A stretch of DNA of 64,000 nucleotides from Burkholderiales bacterium. Its GTDB lineage: Bacteria; Pseudomonadota; Gammaproteobacteria; Burkholderiales; SG8-41. This document shows positions 8,222 to 16,889 of the stretch, one piece after another. The position numbers and the translations under genes were made by a program. Position 1 is the stretch's first letter. Every line of letters begins with the position of its first letter. The stretch spans positions 62,001-126,000 of the forward strand of contig JALHRQ010000009.1 in NCBI GenBank assembly GCA_022841375.1, written 5' to 3'. A model generated the notes under the pieces. The model did not search any database. It was given only the letters and a program-made list of their open reading frames with translations, and was not told where the DNA came from.

Positions 8222-9211
8222 ATGAACATTGTCATACTCGGTGCCGGCGCCTGGGGCACCGCGCTGGGCATCAATCTGAGCGCAGCCCATGCGGTGACGT
8301 TGTGGGCGCGTGACCGGCAGCAGATCGCGGCGATGCGCAGCCATCGCAGCAACCAACGGTATCTTCCCGGTCATGCGCTGCCGCCCGCGTTGTCACTGGA
8401 ACCCGACCTCAGCGCCGCGCTTCACGGTCGCGATGCCGTGATTGTTGCTGCCACCGTTGCCGGTTTGCGTCCTCTACTGCAAATGATTGACGCGACCGGC
8501 TGTAAGACCCCGGTGATCTGGCTGTGCAAGGGCTTCGAACGACCGGATGCTCGCTTGCCGCACGAGGTCTACGCCGAAACGATGGGTAGCGGGTATTGCG
8601 CCGTGTTGTCCGGCCCGAGTTTTGCGCAGGAAGTCGCCGCCGGCCTGCCGACGGCGCTGACGCTGGCCTCGAGCGATCCGGGTTTTGCCACGGCAACCGC
8701 GCAGGCCCTGCACAGCCCGACGCTGCGCGTGTATTCGCATGACGATATCGTGGGCGTCGAGGTCGGCGGTGCGGTCAAAAACGTCATTGCCATTGCCGCC
8801 GGCGTCTGCGACGGTCTTGGCCTGGGACTCAATGCGCGCGCCGCGTTGATCACCCGCGGTCTTGCTGAAATGACGCGGTTCGGCGTCGCGCTCGGCGCGC
8901 GTGCTGAAACGTTCATGGGGCTCGCCGGCATGGGCGATCTGATTCTGACCTGCACCGGCGATCTGTCGCGCAACCGCCGTGTCGGCCTTGCGCTGGCGAA
9001 AGGGACTGCGGTTGCGCAGACCCAGGCCAGTCTCGGCCATGTTGCCGAAGGCGTGTTTACCGCGACCGAGGTGCAGCGCCGGGCGCGCGCCTGCGGCGTT
9101 GAAATGCCGATCACCGATGCGGTTTGTCGCGTGATCGAGCAGCAGGAAAGTGCGGAATCGGTCGCGCGTGAATTGCTCGCGCGCAACGCCAAACCCGAAC
9201 AGCGTCGTTAG
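8222..9211 (+). CDS. gpsA: Glycerol-3-phosphate dehydrogenase [NAD(P)+]
   Basis: Cytoplasmic enzyme of 329 aa that makes sn-glycerol-3-phosphate from dihydroxyacetone phosphate for phospholipid synthesis. The Rossmann motif [10 protein letters not shown] is at 7-16, the substrate region is SGPSFAQEV, the catalytic lysine is in [13 protein letters not shown], and the C-terminal signature [14 protein letters not shown] is present. Last gene of the grxC-secB-gpsA group; it converges on trmL with a 16-nt gap. Confidence 0.96.
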   Translation: MNIVILGAGAWGTALGINLSAAHAVTLWARDRQQIAAMRSHRSNQRYLPGHALPPALSLEPDLSAALHGRDAVIVAATVAGLRPLLQMIDATGCKTPVIWLCKGFERPDARLPHEVYAETMGSGYCAVLSGPSFAQEVAAGLPTALTLASSDPGFATATAQALHSPTLRVYSHDDIVGVEVGGAVKNVIAIAAGVCDGLGLGLNARAALITRGLAEMTRFGVALGARAETFMGLAGMGDLILTCTGDLSRNRRVGLALAKGTAVAQTQASLGHVAEGVFTATEVQRRARACGVEMPITDAVCRVIEQQESAESVARELLARNAKPEQRR

Positions 9212-9227
9212 GCGCGCCGATCCAAAT

Positions 9228-9695
9228 TCAGGTACCGCCGCTAAAATCGATCTGGCGCCAAGCCTCGTAAACCACGATGGCCACCGCATTGGCCAGATTC
9301 AGGCTGCGGCTGTGTTCGCGCATCGGCAGGCGCAGCCGTTGTCCTGCCGGAAAAGTTTCGAGTACAGCTTGCGGCAGGCCGCGTGTTTCAGGGCCGAACA
9401 CCAGCACGTCATTTTCACTGTACAGCACGCTGTCATAACGGGCCGTGCCGCGGGTGGTCACCGCATACATCCGCCGCGCGTCGCCGAGTGCGCGCACGCA
9501 CGAAGTCCAGTCGTCATGCACCTGCACGCTGGCATGCTCGTGATAATCCAGCCCGGCGCGGGCCAGTGTGCGATCGTTCAGCGTGTACCCAAGCGGACGC
9601 ACCAGATGCAGCCGCGCACCGCTGTTGGCGGCGAGGCGGATCACGTTGCCGGTGTTCGGCGCGATCTCGGGTTCATACAACACAATATCGAACAT
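9228..9695 (-). CDS. trmL: tRNA (cytidine(34)-2'-O)-methyltransferase TrmL
   Basis: SPOUT-class methyltransferase of 155 aa that methylates the wobble ribose of tRNA-Leu isoacceptors. The three SPOUT motifs are visible: EIAPNTGNVIRLAANSG (motif 1, about 9-25), FGPETRGLP (motif 2) and REHSRSLNLANAVAI (motif 3), which forms the S-adenosylmethionine trefoil knot. The length is typical of TrmL (about 155 aa). It is a single-gene minus-strand unit between gpsA and the MSHA locus. Confidence 0.93.
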   Translation of the reverse strand: MFDIVLYEPEIAPNTGNVIRLAANSGARLHLVRPLGYTLNDRTLARAGLDYHEHASVQVHDDWTSCVRALGDARRMYAVTTRGTARYDSVLYSENDVLVFGPETRGLPQAVLETFPAGQRLRLPMREHSRSLNLANAVAIVVYEAWRQIDFSGGT

Positions 9696-9873
9696 GGTTC
9701 AGCAGTGTTGAGCCTGGCCTTTGGTTGTAACCGGAGCGGGAAGAGGATATCCTTAAATATCAATAACATGCGCAATGCGCGCAGATGCGGGGAGGTAGCG
9801 TGCGCCTTTGTTGCTTTGTTTGGTACGATCGGGCTCCAATGGCTCACCCTGCATTATTTTGAGCGAAAAACAT

Positions 9874-11580
9874 ATGGGCCGTCCTGAAAAAATCCGCCTC
9901 GGCGAAATTCTCGTGCAGCAGAAACTGCTCACCGAGGAACAACTGAAGGCTGCTCTCGACGAGCAGAAAAAAACCGGGCGCCGTCTCGGCCGCGTGTTCA
10001 TCGAACGCGGCTTCATCACTGAAGAGCAGATCTCCAAGGCGCTGGCCCGCCAGCTGGGCGCCGATTACATCGACCTGAAGCATTACAACATCAAGCGCGA
10101 TGTGGTGGCGCGGCTGCCCGAAACCCAGGCGCGCCGCTTCCGCGCGATGGTGCTCGAGGATCGCGGCGAAGCTTACCTCGTCGGCATGGCCGATCCCACG
10201 GATCTGGCGGCGTACGATGACGTTGCGCGCATTCTCAAACGCGATATCGAACTGGCGGTGGTCACCGAGACTGAACTGCTGCGCACCATCGACCGCAGCT
10301 ACCGCCGCACCGAGGAGATCACCGGACTCGCGCAGGAGCTGCAGGCCGAGATGGGCGATTCCGGCGCTGTTGATTTCGGCTCCCTGGCGATGACCCCTGG
10401 GCTGGAAGAGGCGCCGGTCGTCAAGCTTCTGCAGACCGTGTTCGAGGACGCCACCCAGGCACGCGCCTCCGACATCCATATCGAGCCGCAGGAGCGGCGC
10501 CTGCAGATCCGTTTCCGCATCGACGGCGTGCTCCATCTGCAGACCGAAGCCGACAGCAAAATTGCTTCCGCCGTGGTGCTGCGCCTGAAACTGATGTCGG
10601 GACTGGATATCGCCGAGAAACGCATGCCGCAGGACGGTCGTTTCAACGTCAAGATCCGCAATGCTGCGGTGGACGTGCGGATTTCGACGATGCCGACCCA
10701 GTACGGCGAATCCATCGTCATGCGCCTGCTCAACCAGGGCAGCGGAATTCTCGGGCTGGAGAACATCGGCATGCCCGAAGTGATGCTTAAAAAGGTGCGC
10801 GAGATCATCCATCGCCCCAGCGGCATGGTGCTGGTGACCGGGCCGACCGGTAGCGGCAAAACCACCACCTTGTATGCCGCGCTCAACGAACTCAATACCG
10901 CGGAACGCAAGATCATTACCGTCGAGGACCCGGTTGAATACCGGCTGCCCGGCATCAATCAGGTCCAGGTCAACGAAAAAATTGAACTGACCTTTGATCG
11001 CGTGCTGCGCTCGGCGCTGCGTCAGGATCCTGACGTGGTGCTGGTTGGCGAAATGCGCGATGAACAAACTGTCGAAACCGGTCTGCGCGCATCGATGACC
11101 GGCCACATGGTGTTTTCGACTCTGCATACCAATGATGCCGTCAGCACCCCGGTGCGCCTGCTCGACATGGGGGCACCGCGCTATATGGTTGCGCTGTCGC
11201 TGCAGCTGGTGGTGGCGCAACGTTTGCTGCGGGTGATCTGCGACAGCTGCAGCGAGGATTACCAGCCGCTGCCGTCCGAACACGAATGGCTGCGCAGCGA
11301 ATTGGGCGACCAGGTCGATCAGCATGTTTATAAACACGGCCGCGGTTGCTCGTATTGCAACGGCACTGGTTTTGTCGGGCGCACCGGCGTCTACGAGATG
11401 CTGGAAATGACCAAGCCGGTGGTAGAGGCCGCCAACCAGGATGACGTGCGCGCATTCATGAAAATCGCCCGCGAGCAGATCGGCCGCGCCACCCTGCGAC
11501 ATCACGCTGCTCAGCTTGCTGCGGCGGGGCGCACTACGCCCAACGAGGCGATGCGCATCAGCAGTCAACTCGACGAGTAA
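9874..11580 (+). CDS. mshE: MSHA pilus assembly ATPase MshE
   Basis: Cytoplasmic hexameric PilB/GspE-type ATPase of 568 aa powering pilus extension. The N-terminal MshEN-type domain (about 1-150, the c-di-GMP-binding region in Vibrio MshE) is followed by the ATPase core. Walker A GPTGSGKT is near 323-330 and Walker B VVLVGEMRDE near 388. A zinc tetracysteine is formed by CDSC (about 455) and CSYC (about 492). The start is set at the ATG encoding MGRPEKIRLGE, matching the family N terminus; an in-frame TTG lies 15 nt upstream. The 178-nt spacer upstream is AT-rich at 9751-9768. First gene of the locus; no MshH homologue is seen. Confidence 0.95.
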   Translation: MGRPEKIRLGEILVQQKLLTEEQLKAALDEQKKTGRRLGRVFIERGFITEEQISKALARQLGADYIDLKHYNIKRDVVARLPETQARRFRAMVLEDRGEAYLVGMADPTDLAAYDDVARILKRDIELAVVTETELLRTIDRSYRRTEEITGLAQELQAEMGDSGAVDFGSLAMTPGLEEAPVVKLLQTVFEDATQARASDIHIEPQERRLQIRFRIDGVLHLQTEADSKIASAVVLRLKLMSGLDIAEKRMPQDGRFNVKIRNAAVDVRISTMPTQYGESIVMRLLNQGSGILGLENIGMPEVMLKKVREIIHRPSGMVLVTGPTGSGKTTTLYAALNELNTAERKIITVEDPVEYRLPGINQVQVNEKIELTFDRVLRSALRQDPDVVLVGEMRDEQTVETGLRASMTGHMVFSTLHTNDAVSTPVRLLDMGAPRYMVALSLQLVVAQRLLRVICDSCSEDYQPLPSEHEWLRSELGDQVDQHVYKHGRGCSYCNGTGFVGRTGVYEMLEMTKPVVEAANQDDVRAFMKIAREQIGRATLRHHAAQLAAAGRTTPNEAMRISSQLDE

Positions 11581-11586
11581 TCAGGC

Positions 11587-12816
11587 ATGCCATTTTTTGC
11601 CTACAAGGGACGTGACGGCCGGGGCGAATCGGTAAAGGGCATCCTGGAAGGCGCAGACAGCGGAGCGGTGGCGGGGCAGCTGTCCGGTCTGGGCATCGTG
11701 CCACTGGATATCCAGCCCTCAGCGCCACCACGCGAAAAAAACGAACTGTTCGAGCGTTTTTTCGGCAAGGAAAAGGTTTCCCACACCGAAGTGCTGCTCT
11801 ACAGCCGGCAGATGTTCACGCTGCTCAAGGCCGGCGTGCCGATCATGGGTGCGCTGAAGGGGCTGGAGGATTCGACGCAGAGCAAGCGTTTTTCCGGCGT
11901 GGTGCGTGATGTGCGCGAAAGTCTCGACACCGGGCGCGAATTGTCGGCTTCTCTGGCGCGGCATCCGGATGTGTTTTCACAGTTCTATACCTCGATGGTC
12001 GGCGTCGGTGAACAGACCGGACGCCTGGAGGAAGTTTTTTTGCGGCTGTTCGAGCATCTTGAATTCGAAAAATTCATGCGCGAACAGATCAAGGCGGCGC
12101 TGCGCTACCCGTCGTTCGTACTGGCGACGATGGGTGTTGCGATCGTGGTCATCAACATCTTCGTCATTCCGGCGTTCGCCAAAGTCTACAAGGGGTTCAA
12201 GACCGAACTGCCCTTGATGACCAAGGTGCTGATCGGATTCTCCAATTTCATGGCCGAGAACTGGTATTTTCTGCTCGCCGTGGCTATTGGTCTGGTGGTT
12301 GCATTTCGCTGGTGGACCGGCACTTCGCTGGGCCGCATGAAATGGGACCGCATGAAACTGCGCATCCCTATTGCCGGGCCGATCGTGCTTAAGGCCACGC
12401 TGGCGCGGTTTGCACGCAGTTTTTCGATGGCGTTTCGCAGCGGCGTGCCGGTTACCCATGCGCTGGCGATGGTCGCCGGCACGGTTGACAACGTTTTTGT
12501 TGCCGACCGCATCAGCAGGATGCGCGAGGGTGTGGAGCGCGGCGAATCGATCCTGCGCACGGCGCGCGAAGCGCAGGTGTTCACCCCGGTGGTTCTGCAG
12601 ATGATTGCGGTCGGCGAGGAATCCGGCGCGCTGGACGACATGACTTCGGAAATCGCCGATCTCTACCAGCGCGAAGTCGAATACGAGATCAAGAATCTCA
12701 GCGCGCAGATCGAACCCGTACTGATCATTACGCTTGGCGTGATGGTACTGATCCTGGCGCTGGGCGTGTTCCTGCCGATCTGGGATCTCGGCAACGCGGC
12801 CCTCGGCAAGAAATAA
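11587..12816 (+). CDS. mshG: MSHA inner-membrane platform protein MshG
   Basis: GspF/PilC-type polytopic platform protein of 409 aa. Two T2SSF domains are visible, about 68-190 and 270-395, each ending in strongly hydrophobic helices. The FAYKGRD start is typical of the family. It couples MshE to the pilin pool in the inner membrane. It starts 6 nt after mshE, so the two are co-translated. Confidence 0.95.
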   Translation: MPFFAYKGRDGRGESVKGILEGADSGAVAGQLSGLGIVPLDIQPSAPPREKNELFERFFGKEKVSHTEVLLYSRQMFTLLKAGVPIMGALKGLEDSTQSKRFSGVVRDVRESLDTGRELSASLARHPDVFSQFYTSMVGVGEQTGRLEEVFLRLFEHLEFEKFMREQIKAALRYPSFVLATMGVAIVVINIFVIPAFAKVYKGFKTELPLMTKVLIGFSNFMAENWYFLLAVAIGLVVAFRWWTGTSLGRMKWDRMKLRIPIAGPIVLKATLARFARSFSMAFRSGVPVTHALAMVAGTVDNVFVADRISRMREGVERGESILRTAREAQVFTPVVLQMIAVGEESGALDDMTSEIADLYQREVEYEIKNLSAQIEPVLIITLGVMVLILALGVFLPIWDLGNAALGKK

Positions 12817-12819
12817 GGG

Positions 12820-13323
12820 ATGAAGCTCCGGCAGCGCGGTTTTTCACTGATCGAGCTGTCCGTGGTGGCGGTGGTGTTGATGGTGCTGCTGGGAATTTTT
12901 CTCGAGCGCCTGACTTTTTACCAGGAAGCGGCCGAACACGCCCGTTTCGAATCGGAACTGCAACAGTTCAAGACGGGGCTGCAATTGCGCATGGCAGAGC
13001 TGATTGCGACCAACCGGGAACGCGGCGTCCGGGAGTTGGAGACGGATAACCCGGTGCGCTGGCTGGACAAGCCGCCGGCCACTTACGCCGGGGAATATCC
13101 GGTTCGCCCCGAAGCCGGGAACTGGTATTTCGATTCGCCCGCCCGGGAACTGGTTTACGTGGTCAATCAGAGCCGGTTTCTGACGGTTCAGGATCCGCGC
13201 CAGCCCAAACAGCTTCGTTTTCGGGTCCGCATCAGCTACCAGCCGGTGGATGCGCCGGGCGGACCGACCAATGGTTTGGCGGGCATCGCGCTTTATCCGC
13301 TCAGTCAGTTTCGCTGGTTATAA
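12820..13323 (+). CDS. mshF: MSHA minor pilin-like protein MshF
   Basis: Protein of 167 aa with a short leader and class III signal RGFSLIELSV (prepilin peptidase cleavage after Gly7). The N-terminal pilin helix continues with VVLMVLLGIFL, then a globular region without obvious cysteines. The order mshG-mshF-mshB matches the Vibrio locus, which is the main basis for the name. It begins 3 nt after mshG. Confidence 0.8.
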   Translation: MKLRQRGFSLIELSVVAVVLMVLLGIFLERLTFYQEAAEHARFESELQQFKTGLQLRMAELIATNRERGVRELETDNPVRWLDKPPATYAGEYPVRPEAGNWYFDSPARELVYVVNQSRFLTVQDPRQPKQLRFRVRISYQPVDAPGGPTNGLAGIALYPLSQFRWL

Positions 13324-13370
13324 CGAAAATTTCACTACACTTTCTGAATATTTCCTGTATTATCAGGGAC

Positions 13371-13883
13371 ATGTGCTTCGAATTTCGTGACAAAGATCAC
13401 ATCAGCGCAAGAGGCCGGGTTTCAGGGTTTACGCTGATTGAACTAATCGTCGTCATCATTATTCTGTCAATACTCGCGGCAACCGCGCTGCCGCGATTCG
13501 CCAATCTGCAGGTGCAGGCGCGTGTCGCCAAACTGAATGGCGCCTTGGGCGCCGTCAAGGGCGCATCGGCGCTGTCCCATGCTGGATGCCTGGCATCAAC
13601 ACCGCAGTGTTCGGCGACATTGTTGATGGAAGGCGTCAACGTGACCATGGTGCATGCCTATCCCACGGCGGACGCCGCGGGCATCATTACCGCGGCCGGT
13701 TTGAACGTGGGCCCGACTTCGCCGGATGGTTACAACATCCAGGGCGGCGGCGCGGCAGCCGGTACGCCGGTGACTGTCATGGTGCTGGGCAACGATCCAC
13801 CCAACTGCAGCTTTACCTACACTTCACCGATTGCGATCAACCAATCGCCGGTGTTCGGAATTCTGGTGACTTCAGGCTGTTAG
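13371..13883 (+). CDS. mshB: MSHA type IV pilin MshB
   Basis: Prepilin-like protein of 170 aa. The 19-residue leader ends in SG, and FTLIELIVVIIILSILAATALPRF begins the mature helix (shown in parts: FTLIE, then a long hydrophobic run). Glu5 is present. Four cysteines occur in the mature part, including a pair near the C terminus that could form the D-loop disulfide. Named from position before mshA. A TATTAT hexamer at 13358-13363, just upstream of AGGGAC, could belong to an internal promoter. Confidence 0.82.
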   Translation: MCFEFRDKDHISARGRVSGFTLIELIVVIIILSILAATALPRFANLQVQARVAKLNGALGAVKGASALSHAGCLASTPQCSATLLMEGVNVTMVHAYPTADAAGIITAAGLNVGPTSPDGYNIQGGGAAAGTPVTVMVLGNDPPNCSFTYTSPIAINQSPVFGILVTSGC

Positions 13884-13950
13884 CCTCATCCTGAATGGAA
13901 TTCAAGGTATTTTCACAACGGCAAATTCTGGTTTGCTTACGGAGGTTCAA

Positions 13951-14397
13951 ATGAAACAGCAACAAGGTTTTACGATTATCGAGCTGATCGTCGTCATCGT
14001 CGTGCTGGGCATACTGGCCGCGACTGCGATTCCGCGTTTTGCCAACATCGGCACGGAAGCGCGCATTGCGTCGATGCGTGGCGTTGAGGGCAGCATGCTG
14101 GCTGCCAAGGAAATCGTCCGTGCCAAATGGTATGCGGCCGGATCGACATCGCTGTCGACCGTGACGACCGCTGATGGCACCTCTGTTGTGGTGACTACCG
14201 GGACTGGTGCTACCGCTGGACTGCCGACGGCTGCCGGAATGGTCAGTGCGCTGAGCGTAAGCGGCAACATTACCTGTGCCGTCTCCGGCGGAAACGCCGT
14301 CTGTAATCCCACAGGTTTCGCTGCCTGTACGATGACCTATGACCCAACTAACGGAGTTGTGACGGCAGCTGTAGCTACGGCAGACTGCGGCGGCTAA
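13951..14397 (+). CDS. mshA: MSHA major pilin MshA
   Basis: Prepilin of 148 aa with a very short leader, MKQQQG, cleaved before FTIIELIVVIVVLGILAATA, then a small, Ser/Thr/Gly/Ala-rich globular domain with a C-terminal disulfide loop of three or four cysteines. The ATG at 13951 follows a strong GGAGG by 6 nt, the best ribosome site in the locus. A terminator-like hairpin follows. Both fit a major subunit made in excess over minor pilins. Low-complexity Ser/Thr stretches are possible glycosylation targets. Confidence 0.88.
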   Translation: MKQQQGFTIIELIVVIVVLGILAATAIPRFANIGTEARIASMRGVEGSMLAAKEIVRAKWYAAGSTSLSTVTTADGTSVVVTTGTGATAGLPTAAGMVSALSVSGNITCAVSGGNAVCNPTGFAACTMTYDPTNGVVTAAVATADCGG

Positions 14398-14440
14398 GCG
14401 TAACCGCGCGATCGGCCCGCATCCGCGGGTGACTGCGCAG

Positions 14441-14479
14441 CGGGTGAGGGTAGCCAACGGCAACCTTCACCCGTTTTCA
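14441..14479 (+). terminator. Attenuator-like hairpin between mshA and mshC
   Basis: An 11-bp stem (14441-14451 with 14463-14473, one G-U pair) is followed by TTTTCATTT. Inside the loop a GCC/GGC pairing extends it. It lies between the major pilin and the minor pilin genes, so a partial terminator that lowers downstream transcription is likely. Confidence 0.6.
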
Positions 14480-14490
14480 TTTGTGGAGCC

Positions 14491-14952
14491 ATGATCAAAC
14501 GCATCGGCAAACGCGCCCGGGGATTCACCGCCATCGAACTGGTCGTGACCATCGTCGTCATCGGCGTGCTGGCGGCGTTTGCGATTCCGCGCTTCCTCGG
14601 CCGGGATACATTCGATTCCCGCGGTTTTTACGACAAGGCGGTCGCCGTGGTTCGGCTGGCGCAGAAGACCGCCGTGGGCTGGCGGCGCGATGTCCATGTC
14701 TGCGTGACGGCGACGCAGGTGACTGCCGGTGCTGCGGCCGGATGCGCTACGCCGCTGACCAATCCGGTGAACGGTGGCCCGGTCACTGAAACCGCCCCTC
14801 CGGGAGTAACGCTGAATACTGTTACCTTCAGCTTTGACCGTCTCGGCCGGCCGAGTGTGGCGAGCACCATTAACTTTTCGACGACGATTCCGGGCGACAT
14901 CACGCGCCAGATCGGCATTGCGGCTGAGACCGGTTATGTCACTGCGAACTGA
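14491..14952 (+). CDS. mshC: MSHA minor pilin MshC
   Basis: Prepilin of 153 aa with leader MIKRIGKRARG and class III signal FTAIELVVTIVVIGVLAAFA, then the IPRF turn shared with the other pilins. Two cysteines (in VCVT and GCAT) may form a disulfide. The 17-nt overlap with mshD and the order C-D-O-P follow the Vibrio locus. It probably forms part of the pilus tip or initiation complex. Confidence 0.85.
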   Translation: MIKRIGKRARGFTAIELVVTIVVIGVLAAFAIPRFLGRDTFDSRGFYDKAVAVVRLAQKTAVGWRRDVHVCVTATQVTAGAAAGCATPLTNPVNGGPVTETAPPGVTLNTVTFSFDRLGRPSVASTINFSTTIPGDITRQIGIAAETGYVTAN

Positions 14953-15550
14953 GCCTCGAACCCTGCTGCGGCGATATGTCCAGCGCGGCGCCTCGCTGAT
15001 CGAACTGGTCATGTTCATCGTGGTGATCGGTGCGGGCCTGGCCGGCATCATCGGCATCTGGCAAACCACAGCTCAGGGCAGTGCCGATCCGCTGATCCAG
15101 AAGCAGGCGCTGGCGATTGCCGAGGCTTATCTGGAAGAAGCGCTGGCGGCGCCTTTCACCTACTGCGACCCCGACGATGCCCATGCCGCGACCGCAGAGT
15201 CCACCGGCGCGGTGAATCCGGCGGATACGACCCGCTGCGCGACAACCCTCGAAGCCATTGGCGCCGAAGTCGGCGAAACGCGCGGCAGCGGCACCACGCC
15301 TTACGACAACGTCAATGACTACAGCAGTCTGGCGACGGCTGCGCCGGCGTCCATCGACGGCACGGCGATCGGCGGGCTGTCGTCTTATCAGGTATCCATC
15401 GCGGTGGTCGGGGAAGCCCTGACCGCCAGCGCGGTGACGGTGCCTTCAGCGGCCAGCCTGCGGGCAACGATAACCGTCACCGGCCCCGGCAGCACCACGG
15501 TCGTGCTCGACGGCTATCGCACCCGTTACGCGCCGAACGCCCTGCCATGA
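14936..15550 (+). CDS. mshD: MSHA minor pilin MshD
   Basis: Prepilin of 204 aa. The class III signal is RGASLIELVMFIVVIGAG, with Ala instead of Phe at mature position 1 and Glu5 retained. A longer reading frame upstream is ignored because the ATG at 14936 gives a normal leader and a short overlap with mshC. The globular region has three cysteines (YCDP and RCAT among them). The stop overlaps the mshO start (ATGA). Confidence 0.83.
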   Translation: MSLRTEPRTLLRRYVQRGASLIELVMFIVVIGAGLAGIIGIWQTTAQGSADPLIQKQALAIAEAYLEEALAAPFTYCDPDDAHAATAESTGAVNPADTTRCATTLEAIGAEVGETRGSGTTPYDNVNDYSSLATAAPASIDGTAIGGLSSYQVSIAVVGEALTASAVTVPSAASLRATITVTGPGSTTVVLDGYRTRYAPNALP

Positions 15551-16356
15551 ATCCGTCCATCAAATCCCAGTGCGGTGTCACGCTGATCGAACTGGTCATG
15601 GTCATCGTGGTCACCGGCATTATTGCCGCCGGTGTCGCGGTATTCATCCAGCGGCCGGTCGAGGGGTATATCGATGCCGGGCGGCGTGCGACGCTGACCG
15701 ACGAAGCCGATACCGCCCTGCGCCGCATCACCCGCGACCTGCGGCTGGCGTTGCCGAACAGCGTGCGCGTCGATGCCAGCGGCAAGTTCATTGAATACAT
15801 CGAAACCACCAGCGGTGGACGTTATCGCGGGGAACTGACGAGTGCTGGAGCGGGTGACATTCTTGATTTCACCGCAGCAGATACCTCCTTCGACGTGCTG
15901 GGTCCGGTTCCCGCTACCGGTAATCACATCGTGGTGTACAACCTGTATGGCTCGGGCTCAACTTCCAACGCCTATTTCGGCGACAACCGCCAGACACTGA
16001 CCAGCGCGGGATCGACCGTGGTATTTCCATCCAAACTGTTTCCGGAGAGTTCGCCCGCACGGCGGTTCCATATCGTCAGCGGGCCGGTGACCTACGGATG
16101 TACAGGCGGGCAACTGGTGCGCTACTCCGGTTATGCGTACAACGAACCGCAGGTGGCGCCGCCGGTGGGCGGCAGCAGCGCGGTACTGGCCAGCGATGTC
16201 GATGTCAGCGCGTGCAGCTTCAGTTATACCGCGGGATCAATCGGCGAGCGCACCGGCACGGTTACGATCGTTTTGCAGATCAACAGTGTTGCGGCTGGCG
16301 GAAACGTCGAGAAAGTGCGCATGTTCCAGCAGGTGCAGATCGGAAACGCGCCATGA
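15547..16356 (+). CDS. mshO: MSHA minor pilin MshO
   Basis: PulJ/PilW-like prepilin of 269 aa with leader MNPSIKSQCG and signal VTLIELVMVIVVTGIIAAG. The mature region has TDEADTALRRITRDLRLALPN, a conserved helix of this minor-pilin class (given here only as its ends, TDEAD and LPN). Starts with an ATGA overlap with mshD and ends with another onto mshP, so the D-O-P genes are translationally coupled. Confidence 0.87.
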   Translation: MNPSIKSQCGVTLIELVMVIVVTGIIAAGVAVFIQRPVEGYIDAGRRATLTDEADTALRRITRDLRLALPNSVRVDASGKFIEYIETTSGGRYRGELTSAGAGDILDFTAADTSFDVLGPVPATGNHIVVYNLYGSGSTSNAYFGDNRQTLTSAGSTVVFPSKLFPESSPARRFHIVSGPVTYGCTGGQLVRYSGYAYNEPQVAPPVGGSSAVLASDVDVSACSFSYTAGSIGERTGTVTIVLQINSVAAGGNVEKVRMFQQVQIGNAP

Positions 16357-16871
16357 AGATCACCCGCAATCCGCAGCGCATTCGTGTACGCGGCTTCAGC
16401 CTGATTACCGCAATTTTTCTGCTGGTGGTGCTCGCGGCGCTGGGGGCTTTCATGGTGATTTTCACCGGTCTGCAGCAAAGCACGGTTCAGGCCGACGTGC
16501 TGGGCGTCCGTGCGTATTACGCGGCGCGGGCCGGCACCGAATGGGCGCTTTATCGCGCGCTGGACCCCGATAACACCATCGCACCGGGCCCGGCCGCGTT
16601 CGTTGCCTGTGCGTCAGCGTCGGGCACGCTCAATGCCATGGGTGGTTCACTGTCGCCGTTTACCGTGGTGGTCGCATGTTCTGCACCGACGGATTACAAC
16701 GAGGCCGGCAAAACCATCCGCGTTTTCCAGATTACGGCCACGGCATGTAACAACGCCACCTGCCCTGCGGTATCGCCGTCGGCAGGTTATGTGGAGCGCC
16801 AGATCGTTGTTACCGTCGCGAAATGCAAGGATCCGACTGCGGCGGCCCCGCGCTACGAGTGCGGTTCATAA
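16353..16871 (+). CDS. mshP: MSHA minor pilin-like protein MshP
   Basis: PilX-like protein of 172 aa. The signal is RGFSLITAIFLLVVLAALG; Glu5 is absent, as is usual for MshP/PilX/GspK relatives, which often sit at the filament tip. The mature part has the YYAARAGTEWA helix and several cysteines. The ATG is chosen because it overlaps the mshO stop (ATGA) and places a basic leader before the cleavage site. Confidence 0.86.
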   Translation: MKITRNPQRIRVRGFSLITAIFLLVVLAALGAFMVIFTGLQQSTVQADVLGVRAYYAARAGTEWALYRALDPDNTIAPGPAAFVACASASGTLNAMGGSLSPFTVVVACSAPTDYNEAGKTIRVFQITATACNNATCPAVSPSAGYVERQIVVTVAKCKDPTAAAPRYECGS

Positions 16872-16889
16872 AATATCAATAAAAACAAT

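Noticed and set aside
9844-11568. 574-aa open frame on the minus strand opposite mshE
   Set aside because: Mirror frame of a GC-rich coding region; composition is His/Gln/Arg-rich and unlike any family, while the plus strand encodes a full MshE.
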